64,000 nucleotides of DNA from Rhodococcus sp. SGAir0479 (GTDB lineage: Bacteria > Actinomycetota > Actinomycetes > Mycobacteriales > Mycobacteriaceae): contig NZ_CP039432.1 in NCBI RefSeq assembly GCF_005484805.1, positions 496,001 through 560,000 on the forward strand, given 5' to 3'. The notes under the pieces were generated by a model. That model made no database searches. It saw nothing but the letters and a program-made list of their open reading frames with translations, and was not told where the DNA came from. A program made the position numbers and the translations under genes. Positions 1 through 8,272 of the stretch are shown piece by piece; the first letter of the stretch is position 1, and each line of letters opens with the position of its first letter.

Positions 1-43
1 GCAACTCGTCGCGGACTGACCGGCCGGGCGGACCGTTTCCCGC

Positions 44-1087
44 TCAGGCGAGCGCGGCCTCCACGGTCGGCCACGACCGGGCCACCTCGTCACGCCAGTA
101 CGTCCAGGCGTGGACGCCCACCGGTTGCGCGCTGCGGGTGACGTCCGCGCCCGCGTCGCGCAGGGCTCCGGCCAGTTGCTCGGTGCACATGTTGGAACCG
201 GCCTCGAGCGCGCCCCCGACGACGAGCAGATTGGCCAGATCCGGGCGGTCGAGAGTCTCGTGCGGCCCCGCCGATCCGGTCCCGGACGAGAGGTAGATCT
301 TCTTCCCGGCGAGGCGGTGGGCATTGGCGAACAGGTCGTGGTCGGTCCATGCCGCACCGCCCTGCGGACCCCACATCAGCTCGGCGTTCCCGTTGCCGTT
401 CAGCACGATCAGGTCGGTGAGCGCCTTGCCCACCGGTCCATCGGTGAGATAGCAACCGCTGTAGCCGACGGCACCGTCGTACAGCTCGGGATAGCGGGCC
501 GCGAGCATCAACGCGCCCTGCGCACCCGACGAGATTCCACCGATCACGTTGCGGCCGTTGGTGCGGAAGTGGTCGTCGACGAGCGGCGGAAGTTCCTCCG
601 CCAGGAACGTCTCCCAGCGGACGCGGCCGAACTTCGGGTTGTCCTGCTGCCAGTCCTGGTAGAGGCTGCCGGTGCCACCGACGGGCATCACGACGTTGAC
701 GTTCTTGTCGGCGTAGAACCCCTGCGCGTTGCCCTTGGCCGGATCGAGCCAGTTGGTGCGCTCGGGGGTGCCCGAGTTGCCGTCGAGCAGATACAGGACA
801 CCCCGGGCGGCGCCGGGATCGGCGGGGGTGAGCACGTACACGGGCACCTCGCGGCCCATCGCCGGTGACGCGACACTGAGTAGGACCAGACGATCGGTGA
901 CGGCAGTGGCCTTGACGATGGCGGCCGTACCGGCCTGCGATGCCGGCGGGGCGTCGGGGACCGCGGCGGGCACCGACGGGGCGGCGGCGAGCGTGAGTGC
1001 CGTGAGCGTCGCGGCGATCGCGACCACGGGCCAGGTGCGGGACGCAGGCGCGCGCCTGACGAAACGAGGAATTCTGCCGCGGTTCAT
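44..1087 (-). CDS. Antigen 85-type mycoloyltransferase / esterase, secreted
   Basis: A 347-residue alpha/beta hydrolase of the antigen 85/esterase D family. Such enzymes move mycolic acids between trehalose esters, arabinogalactan or proteins in the outer cell envelope. The N-terminus is basic, followed by a hydrophobic stretch at about residues 19-42 and Ala-rich sequence, read as a signal peptide or anchor. GISSG at about 184-188 gives nucleophile Ser186, and VHAWTYW near residue 325 matches the catalytic-His motif of antigen 85 (HSWQYW-like). A strong hairpin separates it from two tiny upstream genes on the same strand, so it probably has its own promoter. The exact acyl acceptor cannot be read from the sequence. 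Confidence 0.85.
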   Translation of the reverse strand: MNRGRIPRFVRRAPASRTWPVVAIAATLTALTLAAAPSVPAAVPDAPPASQAGTAAIVKATAVTDRLVLLSVASPAMGREVPVYVLTPADPGAARGVLYLLDGNSGTPERTNWLDPAKGNAQGFYADKNVNVVMPVGGTGSLYQDWQQDNPKFGRVRWETFLAEELPPLVDDHFRTNGRNVIGGISSGAQGALMLAARYPELYDGAVGYSGCYLTDGPVGKALTDLIVLNGNGNAELMWGPQGGAAWTDHDLFANAHRLAGKKIYLSSGTGSAGPHETLDRPDLANLLVVGGALEAGSNMCTEQLAGALRDAGADVTRSAQPVGVHAWTYWRDEVARSWPTVEAALA

Positions 1088-1142
1088 GATTCTCGATATC
1101 TCTTCTGGGCCGGCGGAATACGTGATTCCGCTATCGAACTGC

Positions 1143-1179
1143 CAATTGGGGCACGCGCGGAAATCGCGTGCCCCAATTG
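1143..1179. terminator. Perfect 15-bp hairpin between small peptide gene and mycoloyltransferase
   Basis: CAATTGGGGCACGCG (1143-1157) pairs perfectly with CGCGTGCCCCAATTG (1165-1179) across a 7-base loop. It lies downstream of the 36-residue gene on the minus strand and upstream of the mycoloyltransferase. There is no U-tract. The placement suggests a terminator or processing stem. Confidence 0.65.
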
Positions 1180-1209
1180 CGTGCCGGAGATGGCCGGCGC
1201 CGGTCGCTC

Positions 1210-1320
1210 CTACTTGGGCGGGGTGCCACCGCTCAGCGTGAAGAGTGAGTTGACGACCCGGGTGATCAGCGGGCCGGCGCTGCCGGTGACGACTCCGATG
1301 GCGTCGTAGACGGATCCCAT
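1210..1320 (-). CDS. Tiny amphipathic protein, 36 residues (porin-like candidate)
   Basis: The ORF begins ATG (1318-1320), with GAGGAG ending five bases upstream, and stops at TAG. The product starts MGSVYDAIGVV and ends GGTPPK, has no signal peptide, and its middle reads as one amphipathic helix. It lies directly after the 64-residue gene on the same strand. Both proteins start with MGS and end with a TPP-containing tail, suggesting related or co-acting peptides. Size, tandem arrangement and lack of a signal peptide recall Corynebacterium PorA/PorH porins. This is an analogy; I cannot show homology. Confidence 0.6.
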   Translation of the reverse strand: MGSVYDAIGVVTGSAGPLITRVVNSLFTLSGGTPPK

Positions 1321-1427
1321 GATTCTCCTCTGGTGTGTCGGTCGAGGCGGTCCGCGAACTGTCTAGGCGTGCAATGCTGTCCGTCGCCGCCCGGCGGTCG
1401 CGGTTGTCGCTCGGTCGGTGGGTGTGC

Positions 1428-1622
1428 TTACGCCGGCGGGGTGGTGGCCGAGAAGCTGTCGATCGAGCCGAACGCGATGTCGATCAGATCGCCGGCATTG
1501 TCGAGCGCGCCCTGGAGGATGCCCTGGGCCGAGCCGAGGAACGCGTCGAGCAGTCCGTCGGCGCCCAGAGAGCCGATTCCGCCCTCGAGCAGTGCGCCCA
1601 GAATTCCTTCGAGAGAACCCAT
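1428..1622 (-). CDS. Tiny Gly/Leu-rich amphipathic protein, 64 residues (porin-like candidate)
   Basis: The start chosen is the ATG at 1620-1622, preceded by GGAGG with a 6-base gap; the longer reading frame to 1679 has no such site. The protein begins MGSLEGILGALLEGG and ends SATTPPA. It is rich in Gly, Leu, Ile and Ala with regularly spaced acidic residues, so it is probably an amphipathic helical peptide without a signal sequence. It is the first gene of a two-gene unit with the 36-residue ORF and sits next to a mycoloyltransferase. In Corynebacterium, short porins of this sort are O-mycoloylated on Ser; Ser candidates are present here. Function is inferred only. Confidence 0.65.
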   Translation of the reverse strand: MGSLEGILGALLEGGIGSLGADGLLDAFLGSAQGILQGALDNAGDLIDIAFGSIDSFSATTPPA

Positions 1623-1813
1623 ACTTGCCTCCTGCAGACCTCGTGTAGTTGTCCGGTGAGAGTCCGGAAACGCTGCCACGCGGTGCGTTACCGGGCGTTC
1701 GTGTCACGGACTGGGCGTCCGGCACGTACCGAAAGGTAACAATCGAACGAACAGCCAGGGGTCGGTTTCGCGAAAAAACCTCGAATCGGAGAAAACGCGG
1801 AGAAAGCGTTGCC

Positions 1814-3265
1814 CTACTGCCGATTCGCGCGCTCGACCAACGCGCGGAACGCGCCGCGGAGCAACTCGCCGTAACGTTCGGTGTCCGGCATCATCGCGGT
1901 ATCGGCGCAGAACGATATCTCTATCTCGTCGCCGTGGTGTGACACGACGAGGTGCCGCAGCCCGACGCCGTCGACGATTCCGAGCAGGCCGAAACTTCGG
2001 ACCAGCGGCGCGTTTCGGAGCACCAGGTCGTCACCCGTCCACGGAATGTTGCTGATCATGGTGTTGAACGCGTCGACGGTTCCCTCGGGTGGCCGCCGGA
2101 ACCGCAGGAGTCGGGTCGTGCCCGCGAGGAACCACGCGGGGGACGACTCGACACGCCTCGCGGCGGCCTGGACGTCCGGATGGCGGTGCCGGTGCTTCTC
2201 CGCGCGCACCGACGCGGTGACCGCGCGAAGCCGCTCGATCGGATCGTCGATGTCGGTGTGCAGGTCGACGGACATCAGCGCGAGGTGGTTCGCGCGGTCG
2301 CCCCCGGATTCCTGCGCGACGCCCGGTCGCGTGCCGCGCAGCGACATCGGGACCATCGCCGCCAGCGAGCCGGCCGGGGTTTCCCCCTTCTCTGCGAGGT
2401 AGGCGGCGAGACCGCCGGAAACGGTGGTCAGCAGTACGTCGTTGAAGGTCACGCCGTCGACGACGGCCTGCACGGCGCGGATGTCCGTCGGTGAGAACCG
2501 CACGGTGTCGAACGTCAGATCCGGGGTGATCCGGTTGTTGAACCGCGTCGCGGGCCTGCGGGGCGCGGGCGGCGCGATCCGTCCGGCCGCGACCTCGGCG
2601 GCGACGCGCTTCGACACGGCGCCGGTCGTCGCGAGGCCGGTGCGAAACGCGCGCCACCCGGCCGGTAGCCGCCGCACGGCGCCGACCAGTTCCGCCGGGA
2701 GCGACCACGCGTCCGGCGTCGACGGCACGGGCGGGTGCGCCGCGTCGCGGCCGAAGATCTGCAGGCCCAGGTCGCGAGCGGCGATGCCGTCACCGGCGCT
2801 GTGGTGGCAGCGGAGGACGGCCACGGTCATTCGTTCGGGAAGCCCCGCGATCCCGGTGACGCCGGTCAGGAAGTGCAGTTCCCACGGAGGGCGGGTCAGA
2901 TCGAGCGGGCGGCCCGCGATCCGGGAGACGTGGCCCCGGAAGGCATCCCACCCCGGCCCGTCCACGGGTTCGACGAACACGTGCTGCGTGAGGTCGAGTG
3001 TGGGGTCGGGTACCCAGAACGGATAGTCCAGTTCCCAGGGCAGTCGCCGGAGTGTGCGGGTGAAGACGGCGCTGCAGCCGAGCCGCGCCCGCATCCACTC
3101 GACGGCCTCACGTCCGGTGATCGGTGCGGCCTCGGCGGTGGTGTCGAACATGTAGATCCCGGTCGCGTTCGAGATGTGCCGCTCGCCCTCGCGGTAGACG
3201 AATTCCGCGTCCTGCGGGGCCAGTCGGACTACTCCGCGGCCGGTGCGCTCGGGGGTGGTGGTCAC
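1814..3265 (-). CDS. Wax ester synthase / diacylglycerol acyltransferase (WS/DGAT)
   Basis: A 483-residue protein of the bacterial WS/DGAT family, which makes triacylglycerol or wax esters from acyl-CoA, the storage lipids of rhodococci and mycobacteria. The active-site motif HHSAGDG is at about residues 154-160, and the N-terminal domain carries the usual HLxxxPW-like segment (RPPWELHF, about 125-132). The length fits the family. The start is GTG (3263-3265) with AAGGAG four bases upstream. It stands alone between the small peptide genes and the hemolysin III-like gene. Rhodococci have many paralogues, so substrate preference cannot be assigned. Confidence 0.9.
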   Translation of the reverse strand: MTTTPERTGRGVVRLAPQDAEFVYREGERHISNATGIYMFDTTAEAAPITGREAVEWMRARLGCSAVFTRTLRRLPWELDYPFWVPDPTLDLTQHVFVEPVDGPGWDAFRGHVSRIAGRPLDLTRPPWELHFLTGVTGIAGLPERMTVAVLRCHHSAGDGIAARDLGLQIFGRDAAHPPVPSTPDAWSLPAELVGAVRRLPAGWRAFRTGLATTGAVSKRVAAEVAAGRIAPPAPRRPATRFNNRITPDLTFDTVRFSPTDIRAVQAVVDGVTFNDVLLTTVSGGLAAYLAEKGETPAGSLAAMVPMSLRGTRPGVAQESGGDRANHLALMSVDLHTDIDDPIERLRAVTASVRAEKHRHRHPDVQAAARRVESSPAWFLAGTTRLLRFRRPPEGTVDAFNTMISNIPWTGDDLVLRNAPLVRSFGLLGIVDGVGLRHLVVSHHGDEIEISFCADTAMMPDTERYGELLRGAFRALVERANRQ

Positions 3266-3359
3266 GGTGCTCCTTCTGCGGGTCCGGCAGACTCGATCAG
3301 GTTAGGTGCACCCGCGACCGTTTCGTGCCGTTTCCCTGCGGGTCGGTTCGCGCCCGGCG

Positions 3360-4040
3360 CTACCCGAACACCACCAGGCAGACCGCGACGAAGTGGCACA
3401 GGGCAGCGACTGCCGTTGCCGCATGGAAGAACTCGTGGTGTCCGAAAGTGGCGGGCCACGGATCGGGCCACTTCGCGGCATAGAGGATCGCCCCGACGCT
3501 GTACAGGACCCCGCCGACGGCCAACAGGACCATCGGTGCGACCCCTGCCTCGTGGACGAGTTCGCCCGCCACCGGGACGATGGCCCAGCCCAGCAGCAGG
3601 TACAGCGGGACACCCACCCAGCGAGGGGCGGTGGGCCACAGCATCTTCAGGGCCACTCCGGCGAGGGCGCCGAACCAGACGACGGCGAGAAGGGTCCTCC
3701 CCGTCTCGGGAGGCAGCGCCAGCAGGCCGAACGGGGTGTAGCTACCGGCGATGAACACGAAGATCATCGAGTGGTCGGCGCGTTTCATCCAGGTCCGGGC
3801 GCGGACCGTGCGCCAGTGGACGCGGTGGTACGTGGCGCTCACCGCGAACAGCCCGCACACCGTCGACCCGTAGACGACGGTGGCCACCCCGGCACGCGGT
3901 GATGCCAGCGTGAACGCCAGCACCACCAGCGCGATGCTCGCCAGCGCAGCCACCACGAGCGACCACACGTGGATCCACCCGCGCATCCGCGGTTTGACGG
4001 GTAACGCCGACGCGAGGTCGTCGAGCCCGAGAGACGTCAT
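3360..4040 (-). CDS. Hemolysin III / PAQR-like membrane protein
   Basis: A 226-residue integral membrane protein with about seven hydrophobic segments, of the YqfA/hemolysin III (PAQR) family. It has the family pattern of conserved His and Asp residues, for example SATYHRVHW after the second segment and [10 protein letters not shown] near the C-terminus. I chose ATG 4038-4040, preceded by AGGGG; an upstream TTG would add eight residues without a ribosome site. It is divergent from the prenyl synthase gene, as in the M. tuberculosis pair Rv1085c/Rv1086. The cellular role of bacterial members is poorly defined. Confidence 0.85.
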   Translation of the reverse strand: MTSLGLDDLASALPVKPRMRGWIHVWSLVVAALASIALVVLAFTLASPRAGVATVVYGSTVCGLFAVSATYHRVHWRTVRARTWMKRADHSMIFVFIAGSYTPFGLLALPPETGRTLLAVVWFGALAGVALKMLWPTAPRWVGVPLYLLLGWAIVPVAGELVHEAGVAPMVLLAVGGVLYSVGAILYAAKWPDPWPATFGHHEFFHAATAVAALCHFVAVCLVVFG

Positions 4041-4095
4041 GGTGTCCCCTGTCGTCGATTCCAAGTGGGCGCCACACCCAACTTACGGAACAGTA

Positions 4096-4113
4096 ACCTA
4101 CGGTTCCGTAGGT
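4096..4113. promoter_or_regulatory. Palindromic operator-like site ACCTACGG-TT-CCGTAGGT
   Basis: Two perfect 8-base arms around a 2-base centre lie in the divergent region between the hemolysin III-like gene and uppS. A flanking copy of part of the site (TACGGAAC at 4084-4091, and TACGGTAGG just downstream) makes a small cluster. The form is typical of TetR-family operators; the cognate regulator is unknown. Confidence 0.55.
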
Positions 4114-4205
4114 ACGGTAGGGCGCGGCCCTGAGGTGTGCACGACACTCGGGGCGCGGGGGCGCCGGTCCCGCGGCGTAGTCTTTGATCCCGTGGTGATG
4201 TCCAG

Positions 4206-4973
4206 GTGAAGATGCGCGGCCTGCTGTACAGCATCTACGAGCGACGGCTCCTGAGCCGTCTCGACGGTTTACAGCATCCGCGACATGTAGCGGTGATGTG
4301 TGACGGAAACCGGCGCTGGGCGCGGGAGAACGGCTTCACCGACGTGAGTCACGGGCACCGGATGGGTGCCCGCAAGATCGCCGAACTGCTGCGCTGGTGC
4401 GACGCCGCCGGCATCGAGATGGCCACGATCTACCTCCTGTCCACCGAGAATCTCCGGCGCGATCCCGAGGAGCTCGACACCCTCCTCGAGATCATCACGG
4501 AGGTCGTCGAGGAGATCTCCGGTCCTGGCAAGAACTGGAGCGTGAAGATCGTCGGCACGCTGGACCTGCTGCCCGAGGATCAGGCCCGGCGTCTGCGGGA
4601 GGCCGCCGAGGGCACACGCGGACGCACCGGCACCCACGTCAACGTCGCCGTCGGTTACGGCGGTCGCCAGGAGATCGCCGACGCCGTGCAGGCGCTGTTG
4701 CGGGCCAAGATGGCCGAGGGGCTCACGGGCGACGACCTCGTCAAGGCGATGAGTGTGGAGGGCATCGACAGCCACCTTTACACGTCGGGGCAGCCGGACC
4801 CGGACCTCGTCATCCGGACGTCGGGGGAGCAGAGGCTCTCGGGCTTCCTGTTGTGGCAGAGCGCGTACTCCGAGATCTGGTTCACGGAGGCCTACTGGCC
4901 GGAGTTTCGCCGCGTCGATTTCCTGCGCGCCCTGCGCGACTACGCCGCGCGGCACCGGCGGTTCGGTACGTAG
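4206..4973 (+). CDS. uppS: Short-chain Z-isoprenyl diphosphate synthase (Rv1086-like)
   Basis: A 255-residue cis-prenyltransferase of the UppS family. VAVMCDGNRRWARENG at about residues 29-44 is the conserved substrate-binding Asp/Asn/Arg segment, and TSGEQRLSGFLLWQSAYSE near 210-228 is the C-terminal signature. It strongly resembles the M. tuberculosis enzyme making Z,E-farnesyl diphosphate (Rv1086), which feeds decaprenyl phosphate synthesis for cell-wall building, and the hemolysin III-like neighbour supports that orthology. The start is uncertain: GTG 4206 or ATG 4212. Its stop abuts the convergent TetR gene. Confidence 0.93.
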   Translation: MKMRGLLYSIYERRLLSRLDGLQHPRHVAVMCDGNRRWARENGFTDVSHGHRMGARKIAELLRWCDAAGIEMATIYLLSTENLRRDPEELDTLLEIITEVVEEISGPGKNWSVKIVGTLDLLPEDQARRLREAAEGTRGRTGTHVNVAVGYGGRQEIADAVQALLRAKMAEGLTGDDLVKAMSVEGIDSHLYTSGQPDPDLVIRTSGEQRLSGFLLWQSAYSEIWFTEAYWPEFRRVDFLRALRDYAARHRRFGT

Positions 4974-5603
4974 TCAGGCCTGCGGTGGCGTGAGCGCCGG
5001 GAACCAGATGTCGGTGAGCACCTCCGCGGCCTGCCGGCGGGGAATCTCGATCGTGCCCTGCACCGCCCAGCGCGTGAAGAACCGCTCCAGTTGGGTGACG
5101 AGGAGCTCGATGCGCACCCGCGCCTCGCGCCGGCGTTCGTCGCCCCAGCGGGCGAGGTAGGCCGGCATCGCGTCCGGGAGCGCCGCGATGGCCGCCCGCG
5201 CCGGTTCCCGGAAGTCGGGTTCGAGCACCAGGGCCTCGTCCCACGCGGGCAGGATGGCGCGGTTGCGGTCGAACCAGTCGATGGCGCGCTCGATCCACCG
5301 GGTGAACTCCGCGCGGGAGCCGGTGCCGAGTACCTCGTCGAGATCGGCGTACACCGAGGCGGCGCGCGGATCCATGGATTCGGAGCCGATCTTGCGCAGG
5401 ACGTCGGTCTTGCCCGTGAAGTGCAGATAGAACGTGGCGCGGCTGCAGCCCGCCGCGGACGCGATGTCGTCGATCTTCACCGCGGCGTAGCCGTGTGCCG
5501 CGAAGAGGTCCCGCGCGCACTCGAGGAGCCGGCGCCGGGTGAGCCGTTTCTGCTCGTCCCGCTGTGTCGGCTTCCTGTCCCGCACCGCTTCGATCTCGTC
5601 CAC
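4974..5603 (-). CDS. TetR-family transcriptional regulator
   Basis: A 209-residue regulator. The N-terminal helix-turn-helix is clear: LLECARDLFAAHGYAAVKID followed by DIASAAGCSRATFYLHF at about residues 25-62. The C-terminal ligand domain is variable and gives no ligand clue. I chose GTG 5601-5603 because GGAGG lies at the right distance; a longer frame upstream has no ribosome site. It is divergent from the FMO/esterase operon across 146 bases holding two inverted repeats, so it probably represses that operon and itself. Confidence 0.9.
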   Translation of the reverse strand: MDEIEAVRDRKPTQRDEQKRLTRRRLLECARDLFAAHGYAAVKIDDIASAAGCSRATFYLHFTGKTDVLRKIGSESMDPRAASVYADLDEVLGTGSRAEFTRWIERAIDWFDRNRAILPAWDEALVLEPDFREPARAAIAALPDAMPAYLARWGDERRREARVRIELLVTQLERFFTRWAVQGTIEIPRRQAAEVLTDIWFPALTPPQA

Positions 5604-5660
5604 CGCGCACCTCCGGTCACATCGTACGGACGCTCCCGCGTCCGGTCGGCGGACACTCGC

Positions 5661-5701
5661 TTGACAGTGTGTCAGCGAATCCGGTTCCATGACGTACGTC
5701 A
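5661..5701. promoter_or_regulatory. Divergent promoter with two inverted repeats (TetR operator candidates)
   Basis: TTGACA at 5661-5666 is a good -35 for the rightward FMO operon and lies within the inverted repeat TGACA-GTG-TGTCA (5662-5674). A second, perfect palindrome TGACGTACGTCA spans 5690-5701, near the expected -10/start site. A repressor bound at either site would block the promoter. Confidence 0.5.
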
Positions 5702-5749
5702 CGTCGGACGTGTCGCCCGCTGCAATATGTTTGCGCGAAAGGAACTTCG

Positions 5750-7084
5750 ATGCCACAGCTGCCCACGGTGTGCATCATCGGTGCCGGTTGTTCCGGGTTC
5801 ACCACGGCCAAGCGGCTCAAGGACCACGGGATCCCGTACGACTGCTTCGAGGCTTCCGACGACGTCGGCGGCAACTGGTACTACAAGAACCCCACCGGCA
5901 TGTCGTCGTGCTACGAGAGCCTGCACATCGACACGTCCTCCACGCGACTGCAGTTCGAAGACTTCCCGGTCCCCGACGACTGGCCGCACTTTCCGCACCA
6001 TTCGCTCATGCACGGCTACTTCCGGGACTACGTGGAGAAGTTCGGGTTGCGGGAGACCATCACCTTCGGCACCAAGGTGGTGCGGGCCGAGCGTCTCGCC
6101 GACGGCCGCTGGGCGGTCACGCTCGACACCGGGCAGACCCGCACCTACGACGCGCTCGTCGTCGCGAACGGCCACCACTGGGATCCGCGGATGCCGGAGT
6201 ACCCCGGCAGCTTCGACGGACAGATCATCCACAGCCACGACTACCTCAACGCGTTCGATCCGATCGACATGCGCGGCAAGAACATCGTCGTGGTCGGCAT
6301 GGGCAACTCCGCGCTGGACATCGCCTCCGAACTCTCGCACCGGTCGATCGCCCGGCACGTCTGGGTGTCGGCGCGGCGCGGGGTGTGGGTGCTGACGAAG
6401 TACCGTGACGGCAAGCCGGCCGACAAGATGATGATGCCGCCGTGGATGCCGCGCAAGCTCGGGCTGGCGATCGCACGGCGCAAGATCAAGAAGTCCCTGG
6501 GGCGGATGCAGGACTACGGGCTGCCGGAGCCGGACCACGAGCCGCTGGGCGCACACCCGTCGGTGAGCATCGACTTCCTGGCCAAGGCCGGCTCGGGAGA
6601 CCTCACGTGCGTGCCGGCGATCGCCTCGCTCGACGGCGACCACGTCCGACTGGTGGACGGCCGACGGATCCCGGCCGACGTCATCGTGTGCGCCACCGGC
6701 TACAACATGAGCTTTCCGTTCTTCGACGACCCGTCACTGCAGCCCGACGAGCAGCACCGCTTCCCGCTGTTCAAGCGGATCATGCAGCCCGGGGTCGACA
6801 ACCTCTTCTTCATGGGACTCGCGCAGGCCTCACCCACGATCGTCAATCTGGCCGAGCAGCAGAGCAAACTCGTCGCCGGTGTCCTCACCGGGACGTACGC
6901 ACCGCCGTCCGACGACGAGATGCGCCGGATCATCGAGGTCGACGACGCGGCCAGCCTGGCGCAGTACTACCAGACCCCACGGCACACGATCCAGGTCGAC
7001 TTCGCGCGTTACGTGCGCGACTTGAAGAAGGAGATCGCCGCGGGCGAGAAGCGCGCGCAGCGCACGCCGGTGGGCGCGCGGTGA
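5750..7084 (+). CDS. Flavin-containing / Baeyer-Villiger-type monooxygenase
   Basis: A 444-residue class B flavoprotein monooxygenase using FAD and NADPH. The FAD-binding GAGCSG is at about residues 12-17. The FMO fingerprint FDGQIIHSHDY (FxGxxxHxxxY) follows the first domain, and a second Rossmann motif GMGNSA binds NADPH. AAAGG precedes the ATG. The next gene, an esterase-type hydrolase, overlaps its stop codon by four bases, so both are translated together. A monooxygenase making an ester and a hydrolase cleaving it is a sensible ketone degradation pair, but FMO versus Baeyer-Villiger activity cannot be decided from the motif alone. Confidence 0.9.
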   Translation: MPQLPTVCIIGAGCSGFTTAKRLKDHGIPYDCFEASDDVGGNWYYKNPTGMSSCYESLHIDTSSTRLQFEDFPVPDDWPHFPHHSLMHGYFRDYVEKFGLRETITFGTKVVRAERLADGRWAVTLDTGQTRTYDALVVANGHHWDPRMPEYPGSFDGQIIHSHDYLNAFDPIDMRGKNIVVVGMGNSALDIASELSHRSIARHVWVSARRGVWVLTKYRDGKPADKMMMPPWMPRKLGLAIARRKIKKSLGRMQDYGLPEPDHEPLGAHPSVSIDFLAKAGSGDLTCVPAIASLDGDHVRLVDGRRIPADVIVCATGYNMSFPFFDDPSLQPDEQHRFPLFKRIMQPGVDNLFFMGLAQASPTIVNLAEQQSKLVAGVLTGTYAPPSDDEMRRIIEVDDAASLAQYYQTPRHTIQVDFARYVRDLKKEIAAGEKRAQRTPVGAR

Positions 7085-8220
7085 CAGCCGTCGAGGGATT
7101 CGCCGACCCCGCGTTCGACGGTCTGCGAGAGTTGTTGCAGCGCAATCTGTCCGACGGTACCGACGTCGGTGCGTCCGTGGCCGTCGTGGCGGACGGGGAG
7201 CAGGTGGTGGACCTGTGGGGCGGGACCGCCGACGTCGACACCGGTGCGCGCTGGGTCAAGGACACGATCGTCAACACGTACTCGCTGACGAAGACCATGA
7301 CGACGCTCGCGGCCCTGGTTCTCGTCGACCGGGGCCGCCTCGACCTCGACGCGCCGGTCGCGCGCTACTGGCCGGAATTCGCCTCGAACGGCAAGAGCGG
7401 GATACTCGTTCGGCACGTGCTCGGACACACGTCCGGTGTCAGCGGCTGGGAGCAGCGGGTGACGCTCGCCGACGTCTGCGACGCACCCCGCGCCGAGGAC
7501 CTGCTCGCCGAGCAGGCGCCGTGGTGGGAGCCGGGAACGGCGTCGGGTTACCACGCCACCAACTTCGGGCACCTCGTCGGCGGCATGGTCCGCCGCATCA
7601 CCGGGGTCGGTCTGGGCGAGTTCTTCGCCACCGAGGTCGCGGAGGCGTGCGGGGCCGACTACTTCATCGGCACACCCGCCGACGTCGACCCGCGGGTCGC
7701 ACCGCTGATCGCGCCGCCGCCCACCGGGTTCGACTACGCGGCGCTGCCGCCGGACGGGGTCTTCGTCAAGACGATGACCAATCCCGTGATCCCGGTCCCC
7801 GAGACGTCGAGCCGCATGTGGCGCGGCGCCGACATCGGGGGAGCGAACGGCCACGGCAACGCCCGCTCGGTGGCGCTCGTCCAATCCGTCGTCTCGCACG
7901 CCGGCCGGACGCCGACGGGTGCGCAGTTGCTGCGGCCGGAGACCGTCGAACGGATCTTCGACGTCCAGGCCGACGGTACCGACCGGGTACTCGGGGTGGC
8001 ACTGCGTTTCGGACTCGGCTACGCGTTGCCGGCCCCGGCCGTCCACCCGTCGATCCCCGAGGGTCGGGTGTGTTGGTGGACCGGCTACGGCGGCTCGATC
8101 GTCGTCAACGACCTCGACCGCCGCATGACGTTCGCCTACGTCATGAACAAGATGAACCCGCAGCTCGTCGGTGCACCGCGCACCGACGCCTACGTCGCAC
8201 AGGCGTACGCGGGTCTGTAG
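7081..8220 (+). CDS. Serine beta-lactamase-fold esterase (EstB / class C-like)
   Basis: A 379-residue hydrolase of the beta-lactamase family (PF00144). SLTK near residue 68 carries the nucleophile and general-base Lys of the SxxK motif; a Tyr-containing segment GYHATNFGHL near 158-167 supplies the YxN-like element. There is no signal peptide, which argues for a cytoplasmic esterase or carboxylesterase and not antibiotic resistance. The start is GTG 7081, whose last bases form the FMO stop (GTGA), so translation is coupled. It ends just before a strong hairpin shared with coaA. Confidence 0.85.
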   Translation: MTAVEGFADPAFDGLRELLQRNLSDGTDVGASVAVVADGEQVVDLWGGTADVDTGARWVKDTIVNTYSLTKTMTTLAALVLVDRGRLDLDAPVARYWPEFASNGKSGILVRHVLGHTSGVSGWEQRVTLADVCDAPRAEDLLAEQAPWWEPGTASGYHATNFGHLVGGMVRRITGVGLGEFFATEVAEACGADYFIGTPADVDPRVAPLIAPPPTGFDYAALPPDGVFVKTMTNPVIPVPETSSRMWRGADIGGANGHGNARSVALVQSVVSHAGRTPTGAQLLRPETVERIFDVQADGTDRVLGVALRFGLGYALPAPAVHPSIPEGRVCWWTGYGGSIVVNDLDRRMTFAYVMNKMNPQLVGAPRTDAYVAQAYAGL

Positions 8221-8223
8221 ACC

Positions 8224-8265
8224 CGGGTGTTCTTTGCGTCTGGAGGGGGACGCAAAGAACACCCG
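8224..8265. terminator. Perfect 17-bp hairpin between convergent esterase and coaA
   Basis: CGGGTGTTCTTTGCGTC (8224-8240) pairs exactly with GACGCAAAGAACACCCG (8249-8265) over an 8-base loop. It lies between two convergent genes, so it can serve both. There is no U-tract, as for the other hairpins in this window. Confidence 0.75.
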
Positions 8266-8272
8266 CACCAGA

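Noticed and set aside
5699-6643. Long open frame antisense to the FMO gene (and many similar shadows elsewhere)
   Set aside because: High-GC DNA gives long open antisense frames; composition is Arg/Ala/Pro-rich, there is no ribosome site, and a clear gene lies on the other strand.
7081-8220. Antibiotic-resistance beta-lactamase
   Set aside because: There is no signal peptide, and coupling to a monooxygenase gene and the overall family fit a cytoplasmic esterase.
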